A DNA stretch of 64,000 bases, from NCBI GenBank assembly GCA_956465555.1, contig OY101130.1, positions 1,054,001-1,118,000 on the forward strand, given 5' to 3'. The notes under the pieces were generated by a model. That model made no database searches. It was not told where the DNA came from and saw only the letters and a list, made by a program, of their open reading frames with translations. This DNA comes from Nitzschia sp. pyKryTriq1. Taxonomy: Eukaryota > Bacillariophyta > Bacillariophyceae > Bacillariales > Bacillariaceae. Positions 9,920-20,574 of the stretch are shown here, one piece after another; position 1 is the stretch's first letter, and each line of letters starts with the position of its first letter. Made by a program: the position numbers and the translations under genes.

Positions 9920-11893
9920 TACTACTACTTGCTGGCGACTAGTACGCTTGCTACTACTACTACTCCTGGTGGTGGTAGCAGTGGTGGCGTTCTTCTTCTC
10001 CACCGTCCCACCACTCCTGTAGTTCAACTACCATCTTTGGTCTACTACCACAACGTTTACGACAATGATGACAGGTGGCCGCCCCCCTACGGAAAGTCGT
10101 ATATTCATCAAGAAGAAGAGCATGAGCATCATCATCATGGTCGTGCACTCCCCTCAGCCGCAGTAGACGAAGAAGGAGAAGAAACAGCAGCAGTACTAGT
10201 AGTACCCGAATCCACAAGTCTTCTTCGAGGAGGGGGTGCTACCGGTGGATCACCGGCGGAGCAAGAAGAATATGATGATAAAGACGACGCGTACTATTCG
10301 TATTCCATTGTGTTTCCAAAGAAGCATCATTCGCAGCAGCAGTCTGGAGGAGAATCAAGAAGCACAACAAGAACCTTTCGAACACCTTCGTCTTCTGTCC
10401 TCCAACGTTCGCCTAGCATGGTGACGATGAGAAGAGGCATGCCTGCTCGGGACTTCGGGGGTCTCGAGGATCTCACGGAGGACCGGACACCCGGGGCGGA
10501 ACGGATCATTCAAGAAGGATCACCGCCGGATGAGGAAGATGAGAACGACGAGGACGAGGACCACGATGGCTGGATTCGGATTCCAGCGGAAGAACGCAAG
10601 GCTGCCGAGTATTTCTTGGATGATGACTTTCAGGAAGCAGTTCGGGCAACGAGGGAACACCTAGGACTGTCCTCGTCCTTCTCGCAGCAAGACAACAGTG
10701 AGGAAGAGGAAGGAGACGGCGATGATAAAGTCGTGCTGGAGAAGGACCACCAGCACGACAGGAGTGAGGATGACGAGGACGACGCGGATAATATGAATTG
10801 CCGAAAAGTGCAAGAGTATCGAATGGGTTTTCCGACGTGTAACGAGATGCATCAACTGGATCACTCCGGCGGTAACGTCTTGGCAAGTGGGTATGGCTAT
10901 ATAAATCATGGCTATTTTCGGGATGTATTCTCTATTAATCATCGTTACCGCGACGATGATCAGTATCACCAAGATGAGGACTCGTCCTCTGCGTCTTCCG
11001 ACCACAACCAAGAAGATCATCATCATCATCATCATCACCACCACCAAGATCATGACCGACTCGCCATCAAACAGATTCGATACGAGGATAGCAGTGCAGA
11101 TATTGAGTATTATGAGTATGTCCGAGTGGATGCATACGTGGCTGAGAGATTGACAGCCAGTCCCCGGACGTTTGACATTTACGGATACTGTGGCTTGAGC
11201 ATCCTGTCCGAGTTCTTTTATCATGGCGATATTGAAGCACGGGCCATGACGGATGAAAACGATGGATACATCAACCCAGCCGATTTGAATGACGAAGAAG
11301 ACGTGGATCCGAAAAATGATCTCACGCCCGAACAAAAGTTGGTCTTGGGACTCGAAATGGCCGAAGGTTTGGCCGATCTGCATGGATATGCAAATGCATT
11401 GATCCTTCACTCGGATGTCCAAATGAGTCAGTTCCTCTTGAACCGCGATAAGACCATGCTCAAGCTGAATGACTTCAATCGGGCCGAACTCCCTCTGTGG
11501 GATGAGGCTACAGGACAATACTGTCGATTCAGGGCCGGGAAGGGGCACGGGACTTGGCGGAGCCCCGAAGAATATCAAGATGAACCCTTGACCGAAGCCA
11601 TTGACGTCTGGTCTCTTGGAAACAACCTTTTCGCTCTTTTAACAGGTCTCAATCCACTCTTTGATATCAATGGAGGACCAATCAAGGAACGGATCATGGA
11701 CGGCGAGACCGGATACATCGATCCGAGATACGCCACTAGAAGCAAGGCCGAAGGTGCCCTTGTGAGCGTCATCAAGAAATGCTTCGAGTACTATGCCAAG
11801 GACCGAGCCACTATATTTGAGGTGGTCCAAGAGCTCCGCCAGGCCGTATCAGAACTTGGCATCTCCAGGGACGCCGTACTGAAGGATTTATGA
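9920..11893 (+). pseudogene. 5'-truncated copy of kinase-like gene A (gene A')
   Basis: The frame matches gene A from about residue 127 to its C-terminus, with only one amino-acid change noticed (Pro to His in the acidic region near 10748). It lacks the start codon, the N-terminus and the membrane segment. Upstream the frame runs back into retroelement sequence to a stop near 9866 with no ATG. The first internal ATG precedes VTMRRG near 10418. The kinase-fold region is complete, including LAIKQ, HSDVQMSQFLL, NDFN and WRSPEEY. It is either a very young pseudogene or, if transcribed from the inserted DNA, would give a soluble form. It is convergent with gene B' with the same 73-base gap as the parent pair. 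Confidence 0.8.
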
Positions 11894-11966
11894 GGTAAAG
11901 GAATGGCAATTTTGTACTAGATCAACCCCTGATAGAGTAGGCCACTCGTAGATTCCCGGATAAAAA

Positions 11967-14477
11967 TTAAAGTTGTTGAAGAATGTCCTTCCTTGATGCA
12001 CCGAGCTCTTGTTCCATTTCGACAACAGCTTTGCTCAATTCCTCCACAAGCTCAAACATGGTAGGACGATTAACCGGATTGTACTCGAAACATTTTTGAA
12101 TGAGGATAGCCATGACTCGTTCTGGCTTGTGAAGTAGATACTTTGGATCGATGTATCCAGTCTTGCCCTTGACAATTTGTTTGTCGGGCCTGGGCTGTCC
12201 TTTTTCGGAAGGAATCGGCTCGACGCCCGTCAGCAACGCATACATGTTGTTGCCAAACGACCAAACATCAATCTTGTCTGACAGTGCATCATTCCGGTAC
12301 TCTTCGGGAGATCTCCAGTTTCCATGCCCTGCGAGGAATGAAACATCATCAAAACGTTAGAGGAAGAACAAGTAGTGAATGATGATTATCATCTATCTAT
12401 CCGAAGCATCGTCCAACCGACTTCATTGCGTCGTCCAGCACATACCTTGTCCATTTCGATGTTGACAATACGACTGATGCCCCTCGTCCCAGAGAATAAA
12501 CTCGGCACGATTAAAGTCATTCAATTTCAACATTGTCTTGTCTTGATTCAAGAGAAATTGACCCATTTGCACATCACTATGAAGAATCATTCCATTTTTA
12601 TATCCATGGAGGATGGCAAGACCTTGCGCCATTTCCAAGGCCAATACCAGCTTTTGTTGGGGTGTTAGAATCGTATCGGCAGCAGCAATATCATCTACTC
12701 CTTCTTCGACTTCTTGTTCCTCGTCCGCCATGGCACGGTCTCCAATGTCTCCATGATAGAAAAACTCGGAAAGGATACTGAGTCCACAAAATCCATAGAT
12801 ATCAAAGGTTCGTGGATTCGAAGAGAGACGTTCTGCTATCAACGCATCCATTCTCACATACTCAAAGAGTTCCGTATCGGCGGTACCACTCTTACTAAAG
12901 AGAATTTCCTTGATGGCCATCTTTTCTTTTTTGTTGGAATCATGATGTTCTTGCCCAGTAGCAGCAGCAGCAGCATCAGCAGAAGCAGCAGAAGCATCAG
13001 TGTAGGAATGTTCCATGCCAAAGACTTCACGAAACGTCCCATGATTGATGTAGGTAAAGTCGGTTTCGTACGTTTTGCCAATCCCTGCATAATCCAATTG
13101 ATGAAAATCGTTGCAATTGGGAAAGGCCAATCGATGTTCGGCGACCCGTCGACACGTCGTCTCTTCGTCTTCGAGTGGATTAACTCCATTGTATGCGGCT
13201 CTTCGTCCTCGCTCGGTATCATCATCAAAGGCATAATACGCGACATAATCTTCATCGACTTCGTCTAACCAATCTTCTTCTTCTTCTCCTTCTTCCTCTA
13301 GTTCCTCTTCTTCCGCATTTAACATTTCGGAAAAGGAAGCGTATCGAATTTTTACTACTAGAGGAATCATCATCATGTCTTCATCGTCCAAGTCTTGTTC
13401 TTGTTGTTGTTCTTGTTGTTGTTGTTCTTGTTTGCGATCCTCCAAAAAGTCAGCAAGATCCAAGCCACCATAGTCACGAGTAATATCGAAAGGTGATGGT
13501 GGTGGTGGTGATGGTAGATGTTCTTCTTCCTCTTTCTGATGATGAAGGTCACCACTCTCGTCACCACTTTCGCTGTACTCCTCTTCATCGTCTCCCACTT
13601 GTTGCCATACCTCAATCCTGGGAGGTAACTGAAGAAGAGTAGTAGTACTGTATTGTTTGGAAGTAGCAGCAGCCGCAACAGCAGCAGCAGCAATAGTAGT
13701 AGTAGTAGTAGTATCCCAAAATACCATGGGAAAGAATACTGTTTTTTCATTAATATTGCCGCTGATTTGTCCGGATGATTCCATCGTCGTCGACAAGTGT
13801 TGTTGTTGTTGTTGTTGTTGTTGTCGCTTGCGAAGCGAGGAAGTGGAGGAGGCTTCCGGTTGTTGTTGTCGGTGATGTTGTTGGTGGAGTGAGGCGGTGG
13901 TGATTCTTCGCCGATGTTGCTGTTGCTGTTGCTTTTCCTGGTGCTGTTGGCTACTAATACTACTAATACTACTACTAGTATCCTCTGCAGCGATTTTGAT
14001 TGGTTTGTTGTAAGTATAGTCCGACAGTACTCGTTGCATCCCTCGGGAGGACCTTGTTGTACTCGCATTATCCCCCTCCTCCTCACCCTTTCCTGCCCAA
14101 AAAAGAAGAAGAAGAACCAGAGCTCCAACAAGCAGTAGTATCAGCAACGCTCCAGCAGCGAAAAGAATAAGGACGCCGAGACGAGTTTGAAGAAACGACT
14201 GCTGCCTCCAAGCAGATGTTCGTCCTTTTATACGCCGGCGGCGAGGAGGAGGAGGAGTCTTCCAGCGAGAAGTCGTAGTATTCACTTCTTGCTCTTGCAC
14301 TTGCACTTGTGGCTGTTTTTGCAGTTGCCGTTTTCGGGGCCCTAATATTACTCCGCTATTACTAGATATGGGAGCAGGAGGATTGGGATTGCGGCGTGCT
14401 GCTGGAGCACCACCACCACCACCACTATCACCACCACCACCACCGACCGTGAACCCAGAAGCCGTGTCCATTCTCAT
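11967..14477 (-). CDS. Membrane-anchored divergent protein-kinase-like protein, two exons (gene B')
   Basis: Duplicate of gene B. Exon 1 is 14477-12446 and exon 2 is 12328-11967, with a 117-base intron and the same splice sites; the product is 797 residues. Membrane segment, acidic and Gln/His-rich linker and kinase-fold domain are all intact. It carries the same altered motifs (HSDVQMGQFLL, NDFN) but has GHGNWRSPEEY where gene B has GHIN. The copies differ chiefly in lengths of Gln, His, Ala and Asn-coding triplet runs and a few substitutions in the N-terminal half, so the kinase-fold part is the more conserved. The promoter flank was duplicated with it, so it is probably expressed like gene B. 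Confidence 0.85.
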
Positions 14478-15113
14478 GTTTTGTTACGTACGGACGTACG
14501 TTGATGATGGGATGGGATGGGATGGGATGGGATGGGACAAACAATACGACGGTGCTGATGGTACTGTCTGCAATGACCAGGTATAGTGCAGACTTTTATT
14601 TTTACACTGATGCTGGCAGCATGAAGTTATGCGGCAACTCACCTCAACTCAACTCACCAATACTCGAGACACGCATGTGTCCTTCCCATAATAATATGCC
14701 ATGCGCATAATAATATCATCGTCGATCTTCAAAGTGACGCGCGTTGTTGTTGGTTCTTGCTTGGGTTGGAAGCATTTTTATATGGAGTGGACGGCTTTCA
14801 TGTGAATGTATGCCGGCGTTCATCATATAGAACAACCAGTGCTGAAGGATAATTATAACAACTTCAACGGCTCCAGAAAACGGGTCATGCGGCGCTCGTA
14901 CTGTATGACATCTCGTGACTGGCTGCCTGACTCAAGACGGGAGTCGTCAGTCGTCCCTTCCTCGCCTCGCTCTTTACGTAGAGCAATGGCAGCCAGACTC
15001 TACTAGTACTCTCTACTAGTAGAGTAGTCTACCGTCCCCACCCATACTAAAGAGGTATCCTACCGGTATGTATCTACTACTAGTATGAAAGCCAAGAATG
15101 CTTTTTTTTACTA

Positions 15114-17597
15114 CTATAGTTGCTGAAGTACCGATTGCCGTGAGATCCCCCCCTTTCTTTCGACTAGTTCCGATACGGCTTCTTGAAGATACTGGACAAC
15201 GTCAAAGATCGTTGGCCGGTCCTCGGGGGCATACTCAAAACATCGTTGGATGATTTTCACGAGAGCACTTTCTTCTGGACTTCGCTCCATGTACCGAGGA
15301 TCGATAAAGGTAGTCTCTCCTTGGATCACACGTTTCCATATCCTCCTAGTACTACTACCATGCTTTCTTCTTCCCCCCGCCGTCTTGTTGTTGTTGTTGT
15401 TCAGTTCATAGAACGGCCTCAGACCTGTCAACAGACCAACCAAATTGTTCCCCAAAGACCATACATCAATGGCTTCCGTCAATGGCTCATCCTTGTATTC
15501 TTCGGGTGATCTCCAATCGCCATGACCATGTCCATTTTCATATCGACAATATTCCTGCCTTTTATCATTCCAAAGAGGAAATTCGGCCCGATTGAAATCA
15601 TTCAACTTGAGTCTTGTACGATCTTGGTTCAGTAAAAATTGACTCAGTTGGACATCGTCATGAATTATCAGACCATGACTATATCCATGCAAATCCGCCA
15701 ATCCTTCGGCCATTTCCAATGCCAAGACTAACTTTTGAGTTGCCGTCAAATTATTTTGAGAATGGACGACATCATCGACATCATCATGATCATGTTGTTG
15801 TGGTTGTTCCTGCTCATCATGTAAATCTTGTTTTGGTCGGATGCGCCCATGATCCTTATTGTTTTTGTTGTTACTATTTCCTCGTCCAAGAATCGAACGC
15901 TGTTCGATATCGCCGTGATGAAAGTATTCGGACAAAATACTCAATCCACAATATCCATAGATATCGTAGATTCGAGGACTGGCAGTCAATCGTTCCGCCA
16001 CAACAGCATCCATGCGGACAAATTCCAAGTTTTGCATATCGGAATCCTCGTCCAATGTGCTGGCTCCAATGTCTTTGAATATAATTTCTTTCATGGCGAC
16101 CTTGTCGAAACCACCATTACTCGTCGTAGAGCGGTAACGATGTGTGTAGGAAAAGACTTGTCGATAGCCACCATGGTTGATGAATGAAAAGTCACCTGCT
16201 GCGCTTCCATCAGCACTATCACCACCACCACCACTATCACCACCACCATCGGGAGAAACATGCATTTGATGAAATTCATTGCAATTGGAAAAGGCCAAAC
16301 GATGCTCGGAAATCCTTCGACAATCGGAATTATTGTCGTCGACGGCTTGTCCTCGCACCCAATCGTCATCGAAGGCGTAATATTCATCTTGTCCACCATT
16401 AGTAATAGGGGTGGCTTGTTCTTCCTCTTGATCCTCCTTATCGTCACTCGAATCTCTACTACCAACAATAGTAGCAGTAGTAGAATCCTCCTCCTCTCGA
16501 ATTACTCGTGGGCTACCCGGAACAAGATCGAAAGAAAATTGAAGACCTCCGTAGTCGGGAGAATGAGGAGACCATGAAGAAAAAGATTCTTCTGCATCAT
16601 CATCATCCTTGGAGGACGAAGACGACGACTCGTCCTCCTCCTTCTTTTGCTGGTTCTTGATTTTTGCTTGGTCTGCTTGTTCTTGTTCTTGTTCTTGTTC
16701 TTCGTCATTGGCGACCATCACCAGGGATGGTGGAAGGAATAAGTTCGACGCTGGTGGTGCTGGTGGAGTATCGGGGTGATCCCCACCAAAGACTATTTCG
16801 AATAATTCCTCGTTCGTGACGATATCACTATTGCTTGCCAAAGTGGTGCCCCGAAGACTTGTTGTTCCAACAGTGCCGACGTTGAAAAAGTGGATTTGCT
16901 GCATACTACTAGAGGACGACGAGTCCACATCGATGATGGCTTCGACAACGCCCCCGTCACGTTGATGTTGGTGATTATTCGGGGGTACTACTACCACCTG
17001 CTGCTGCTCCATCATTGGCGGATTGAAAAAGGCCACCTGGTGGTGATCATGGTAGTGCTGCCCAGAATGTTCTTCCAGGTTGCTGTCGTGTTCTGACAAT
17101 ACGAGGTACATTCGAAGCGTACATAAAAATTGGAGAGTCACAAACAAACAAACGCTTCCAACAACCCATCGAACCTGCCGTATTCTTCTCGACGAAGAGG
17201 AGTGTCGGGGGACGGCGGAAAGCAACCATCGATAGTAACAATACTTCTTGCAGTAGTAGTATGGAGATTCGTCGATTGAGGAATAAGCCGCCACTGTTCG
17301 AGCGTCTACGAGTATTTGACTGACCCGATCGATGTCACTGGGACGACGACGATGCCCTCCTTCTTTTGTTCCCAGCAACACAGCCGAACTGCATTCTCGA
17401 TGCAGGACGCCGGCAGTTCTTCTGCGTCTACTACTAGTACTCCGCCTTGTTGTACTACTAGTACTAGCAACATCCACCATCTCCGGGGCTTCTCTGGCAA
17501 GTGTCATTACCATGGTACATTCGTTCGATGGATCTGCTTTATTCAGAAAGGAATACCATGCCGAATAATGGGGCAAGATCTTCTTGGAGGATGACAT
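15114..17597 (-). CDS. Membrane-anchored divergent protein-kinase-like protein (gene C)
   Basis: An 827-residue single-exon member of the same family as genes A and B but clearly diverged, so it predates the tandem duplication. The membrane segment is at about 139-165, preceded by an Arg/Ser-rich N-terminus, and an acidic Ser/Gln-rich linker follows. The kinase fold shows INHGGYRQVF, VAMKEI, catalytic loop HDDVQLSQFLL near 646, NDFN near 664, GHGDWRSPEEY and DVWSLG. It therefore shares the Lys-to-Gln, Asn-to-Gln and DFG-to-DFN changes and differs in HDD against HSD. It has no intron where B has one. Its 5' end and promoter are duplicated at 20563 onward, where only the first few codons survive. 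Confidence 0.85.
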   Translation of the reverse strand: MSSSKKILPHYSAWYSFLNKADPSNECTMVMTLAREAPEMVDVASTSSTTRRSTSSRRRRTAGVLHRECSSAVLLGTKEGGHRRRPSDIDRVSQILVDARTVAAYSSIDESPYYYCKKYCYYRWLLSAVPRHSSSSRRIRQVRWVVGSVCLFVTLQFLCTLRMYLVLSEHDSNLEEHSGQHYHDHHQVAFFNPPMMEQQQVVVVPPNNHQHQRDGGVVEAIIDVDSSSSSSMQQIHFFNVGTVGTTSLRGTTLASNSDIVTNEELFEIVFGGDHPDTPPAPPASNLFLPPSLVMVANDEEQEQEQEQADQAKIKNQQKKEEDESSSSSSKDDDDAEESFSSWSPHSPDYGGLQFSFDLVPGSPRVIREEEDSTTATIVGSRDSSDDKEDQEEEQATPITNGGQDEYYAFDDDWVRGQAVDDNNSDCRRISEHRLAFSNCNEFHQMHVSPDGGGDSGGGGDSADGSAAGDFSFINHGGYRQVFSYTHRYRSTTSNGGFDKVAMKEIIFKDIGASTLDEDSDMQNLEFVRMDAVVAERLTASPRIYDIYGYCGLSILSEYFHHGDIEQRSILGRGNSNNKNNKDHGRIRPKQDLHDEQEQPQQHDHDDVDDVVHSQNNLTATQKLVLALEMAEGLADLHGYSHGLIIHDDVQLSQFLLNQDRTRLKLNDFNRAEFPLWNDKRQEYCRYENGHGHGDWRSPEEYKDEPLTEAIDVWSLGNNLVGLLTGLRPFYELNNNNNKTAGGRRKHGSSTRRIWKRVIQGETTFIDPRYMERSPEESALVKIIQRCFEYAPEDRPTIFDVVQYLQEAVSELVERKGGISRQSVLQQL

Positions 17598-17928
17598 TGG
17601 ATGGAGCGGGCGCGGAGTGGGTGATGCTGTGAGTTTCGTTGTTTTGGTTTCTCACACGAAAATTGTGAGCCAAACGGATGGCTTATGTATTTGGTCGTGT
17701 TGGCATCTTGTGTGCAAGTTCTGTTAGACTACTTGTACTGTCCGCCGCCCGTACGATCTTTAAGAAGAATGAATCATCATCATCATCATCTTCGACCCAT
17801 CTGACTTATTCAATTCACGAACGGGACAGAAAGTGAAACGCAAGAACGACGAGCATACCGTACCTGGTACTTGTACCGTTATCCTTGCTTGCATAATATT
17901 CGTACCACATAGGATCCTCGATATTATT
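17598..17928. promoter_or_regulatory. Shared divergent promoter region of gene C and the GFA pseudogene
   Basis: About 330 bases between the start of gene C and the relic start of the GFA pseudogene. The same sequence, with changes, lies at about 20578-20947 upstream of the intact GFA gene. Conserved blocks include a stretch containing TTTCTCACACGAAAATTG and one containing TTCACGAACGGGACAG. Conservation across both copies makes these blocks candidate promoter elements. A GTACC/GGTAC-rich patch lies near 17860-17880. Confidence 0.5.
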
Positions 17929-18575
17929 ATGATGATCCTTTGCCCGCCGCGCCCTGGCTGCTAAAAGAACTGCGCTAGTGTTCTGGAAAATATGGATTCC
18001 ATATTTCGGCCATTATTTCCGAAAATATGGAAGGAAATATGGAAAAAATATGGAAATATTAACACGTGTTCTACCGTGTTAAATATTTAACACGTCAGGA
18101 ATCCGTAGTAAATATTTACTAGTAAACCCACGCGGTAAATATGTAAGACGGTAGAAACACGTCATAAATATTTAAGACGGTAGAAACACACGATAAAAGT
18201 TAAGTACCAGACCAAGTAGGATGCTACGTAGTTCCATATTTTTTCCATATTCGGGCCTCGTGACTTCCATATTTTCCAGAACACTAAACTGCGCTATTAT
18301 TACTAATATTGCCAAAGAATTTTAAATTTGGCGCCCATTGTATTACCTGCTGTGGAAAGGTTGACGAGGTCGACATTGAAACTCTGGAAAAAGCACCACC
18401 AATCCGCATGGTCTGTTGCTGCTGCTGGGACTGTTCTCGAGGATATTATGAATCACCGCCCGATCGACTGGCCATTGAAAAGGGATTGCCTCCCTCTATG
18501 CACTCGTGGATGTATGAACCTATATTGTATACTTCGTGGTGTATTCTTCTCTTTGTTGAACGGATCATCATAGAA
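17929..18575 (+). pseudogene. Broken GFA-domain gene copy interrupted by a MITE
   Basis: A decayed copy of the gene at 20948-22222. The relic start (ATGATGATCCTT at 17929) matches that gene's first codons. A large part of the 5' coding sequence is then missing, a MITE sits at 17976-18286, and exon 1 resumes at about 18308. The surviving stretch reads FKFGAHC to EKGLPP, with small insertions that spoil both zinc-ligand clusters: CTCG has become CITCCG, and CYCSDC has become CCCCWDC. The splice donor that ends exon 1 in the intact gene is changed, and exons 2 and 3 are absent. The residual 98-codon frame is not a gene. Confidence 0.85.
17976..18286. mobile_element. hAT-type MITE with terminal inverted repeats and 8-base target duplication
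   Basis: A 311-base AT-rich element with inverted ends: TAGTGTTCTGGAAAATATGG at the left and its reverse complement at the right. It is flanked on both sides by AACTGCGC (17968-17975 and 18287-18294). The TAGTG terminus fits the hAT end consensus (YARNG) and the 8-base duplication is the hAT size. Subterminal repeats of the GGAAATATGG and AAATATTT kind fill much of the element. It has no coding capacity, so it would have needed a transposase supplied elsewhere. It sits inside the relic coding sequence of the GFA pseudogene and is absent from the intact copy. Confidence 0.9.
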
Positions 18576-18615
18576 TGGAAAAACGACCTCTCTGCGCGAC
18601 TCTAGGTAATCTTTT

Positions 18616-19755
18616 TCATATCCACCCGACGGCATAAAAGCTGACACCAGCCCCGAACAGCATCACTGATCCAACCAAGTAGCGTTCCGTCTCTTTGCTG
18701 ATTAATTTCTTGTCTCTTAGCGTCACGAACAATGTTCCGTAAGAAGCACATGCCGCACTTGCAATCGACGCATAAAAAAACAATGCTAGCTGTCCGACTC
18801 CAGCCACGGCAAATCGTCCGTCTAAGCAATCTTGTATGAACTGCTCCCTGATGGGTAAATCAACACCAGCAGCACCAAGAAGAGGGTTATTGGCGATGTT
18901 ATTGGCGATGATTCGCCACAACGTCAAGAGGTAAAGCGGGAGGGCCATACAGATGGGGGCGACATATGCCACCGTATCAAGAAACGCGTTGTCGTGGGAG
19001 CTAGAGTCGATCTTGTTGCGTACTCTCCGGGAATAGATGACTTCTGAAGCGTGCAAGACGGTGTCGGTGTCAAATACAAATCCTCCTATGCATAAGCTCA
19101 AAAGGGCCGCAGTACTGATAAGTGGGGTCTGCACAAGAAACTCGGGAAAGAATGGACTAGTCCACCATCCAAGATAGGAGAGAAACATAGATGAAAAGGC
19201 GGATCCAATGAAACCATTTCTAGCCGCTCGGTCGTTTTTCCTGTACTTCAACGCCATCGGAATTGAGGAGTAGCTCTGAAGAAAGGAACAAAGGATGAAA
19301 ACTGTTGTGTATGCATTGAGGAAGTCCGGAACCTCCATGAACCCGAACACTAGACCAGTCCCAATAATCGTGAAGCTGGAGAGAACGTATCCGACAGAGG
19401 CAATTTTATGACCGTGGCCAAAGTCTTCCTTGGTGATTAGACGTTGCTTCCAGATCGAAGTCGACAGAGACTCATGGACTGATGCTTGTTCTGATGCACG
19501 TTCGTGGATTGTGTTGAAGATGCCGCCTCGCATGTGCCGTGGATCCGGATTCTCCTCATCTCCGCTTGATGGGTGAGGAGACTTGACTAAAAAATCAAGG
19601 TTTGTCTGCTCCCGAGCGGAATTCGAGGGTAATCTACTAGCTACGGGCTTCAGTGCCTTGTTCTTGAAGGATGAGCCTGCAAAATCTGATTTAAACCCTG
19701 TGACCGACAAACATCCCGGCAATAACGAGAATAGTATCCACATCGTCCTCATCAT
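18616..19755 (-). CDS. Multi-pass membrane protein, possibly plastid-targeted
   Basis: A 379-residue protein from one open frame. The first ~19 residues form a signal-peptide-like segment (cleavage plausible after SVTG) followed by Phe, as in diatom plastid presequences (ASAFAP-type). The next ~95 residues are hydrophilic, Ser/Lys/Arg-containing and transit-peptide-like. From about residue 118 there are roughly seven hydrophobic segments with short loops, including GYVLSSFTIIGTG and the C-terminal SVMLFGAGVSFYAVG. I do not recognise the family. Transport or a thylakoid/envelope role is possible but not shown. The gene lies between the two copies of the duplicated kinase/GFA segment and was not itself duplicated here. 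Confidence 0.7.
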   Translation of the reverse strand: MMRTMWILFSLLPGCLSVTGFKSDFAGSSFKNKALKPVASRLPSNSAREQTNLDFLVKSPHPSSGDEENPDPRHMRGGIFNTIHERASEQASVHESLSTSIWKQRLITKEDFGHGHKIASVGYVLSSFTIIGTGLVFGFMEVPDFLNAYTTVFILCSFLQSYSSIPMALKYRKNDRAARNGFIGSAFSSMFLSYLGWWTSPFFPEFLVQTPLISTAALLSLCIGGFVFDTDTVLHASEVIYSRRVRNKIDSSSHDNAFLDTVAYVAPICMALPLYLLTLWRIIANNIANNPLLGAAGVDLPIREQFIQDCLDGRFAVAGVGQLALFFYASIASAACASYGTLFVTLRDKKLISKETERYLVGSVMLFGAGVSFYAVGWI

Positions 19756-20154
19756 CTCTGACTAGTACACGTTGGAACAAGGATGTCGTGATAATTTGCT
19801 ACCAGTAGTAGTAGGACACTACTACCTCTAGCCTGGTCGAGTAAATGGAACTAACACTGTTTCCTCATCGCGAAACAATATCCAATCTTGTAAGATGGTA
19901 TCGTATGATGGCCGCAATCTCGACCATAACAAGAATTATTTGGCCATTCGAAACGCGTGCATACTCCGCCCACCGCGGAGAAAATCGCGGCGTAATTTTA
20001 CATCAGTCGTATTAGGATACCCACAAGACTTGGTAATTTTCAAGATCAAACAAATAAAACAGGAGCGGATGACGACGACTATTGTTATTTTCTGTATCAC
20101 AGTTTTCAATTTTGAGTTATCGAGGCCAAGTCAGTTGGACTTTTGACTTTTAAA
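19756..20154. other. Intergenic region
   Basis: About 400 bases between the start of the multi-pass protein and the start of the truncated secretory gene. An 83-codon frame at 19895-20146 has no protein-like features. The CTACTAGT and GTAGTAGTAGG words common in this genome occur near 19760-19815. Nothing else is supported. Confidence 0.4.
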
Positions 20155-20574
20155 ATGACCATGATGCTTCGTCTCGTCAAGATTACAGCGCTAACCTTTA
20201 CTATTTTCGCCTCGTCCTCCAGTCACGGCTTCTTTGCGGCTGCGGCGGCCGATGGTCATGCTGATGGAGAAAAGTGTGTCACGGGCGAGGGGGAGTTTGT
20301 CTTTCGCTCTATCATTCCATCTCAATTCAAACTCAACAGTTGCTTGGACGAAGAAGGGAGTGCTTCTGGGTTCGTTACTTCAGGTATGCTTAAAGACGAC
20401 CCGACCGATGTTTTCGTTTACAAAGTCCATTGTATGCATTTTGTGAAAGATAGCGAAGTCTACCTGGGAACCAACATTGAAAAATTGAGTCCTACTCAGA
20501 TCGAGTATCAGGAACGGACTTTTCACGAGGTGTACAGCGCTGTGGAGGAAGATGGCTCTAATCTTGGAGGATGA
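20155..20574 (+). pseudogene. 3'-truncated secreted-protein gene ending in duplicated DNA
   Basis: ATG at 20155 opens a frame with a clear signal peptide (hydrophobic core ending near SSHGFFAAAAADG) and then about 110 residues of ordinary, non-repetitive protein containing several Cys. The frame stops at 20574 just after it enters the left edge of the segment duplicated from 17.6 kb: its last few codons (SNLGG) are the antisense of the gene C start region. The most economical reading is that the 3' half of a secreted-protein gene was lost when the segment was joined here. The product as it stands would be about 139 residues. Family not recognised. Confidence 0.6.

Larger units (their letters stand above)
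9920..15022 (+). repeat. Tandem segmental duplication, unit 2
   Basis: Second copy of 3548-8676. Its left edge cuts into gene A at about codon 127, so gene A' lacks its start and membrane segment. Its right edge lies just before the 3' end of gene C. Differences from unit 1 cluster in repeat tracts of gene B and its 5' flank. Confidence 0.9.

Noticed and set aside
18309-18605. 98-codon frame as a small zinc protein gene
   Set aside because: It is a remnant of GFA exon 1 with insertions in both zinc motifs, a lost splice donor and no later exons.
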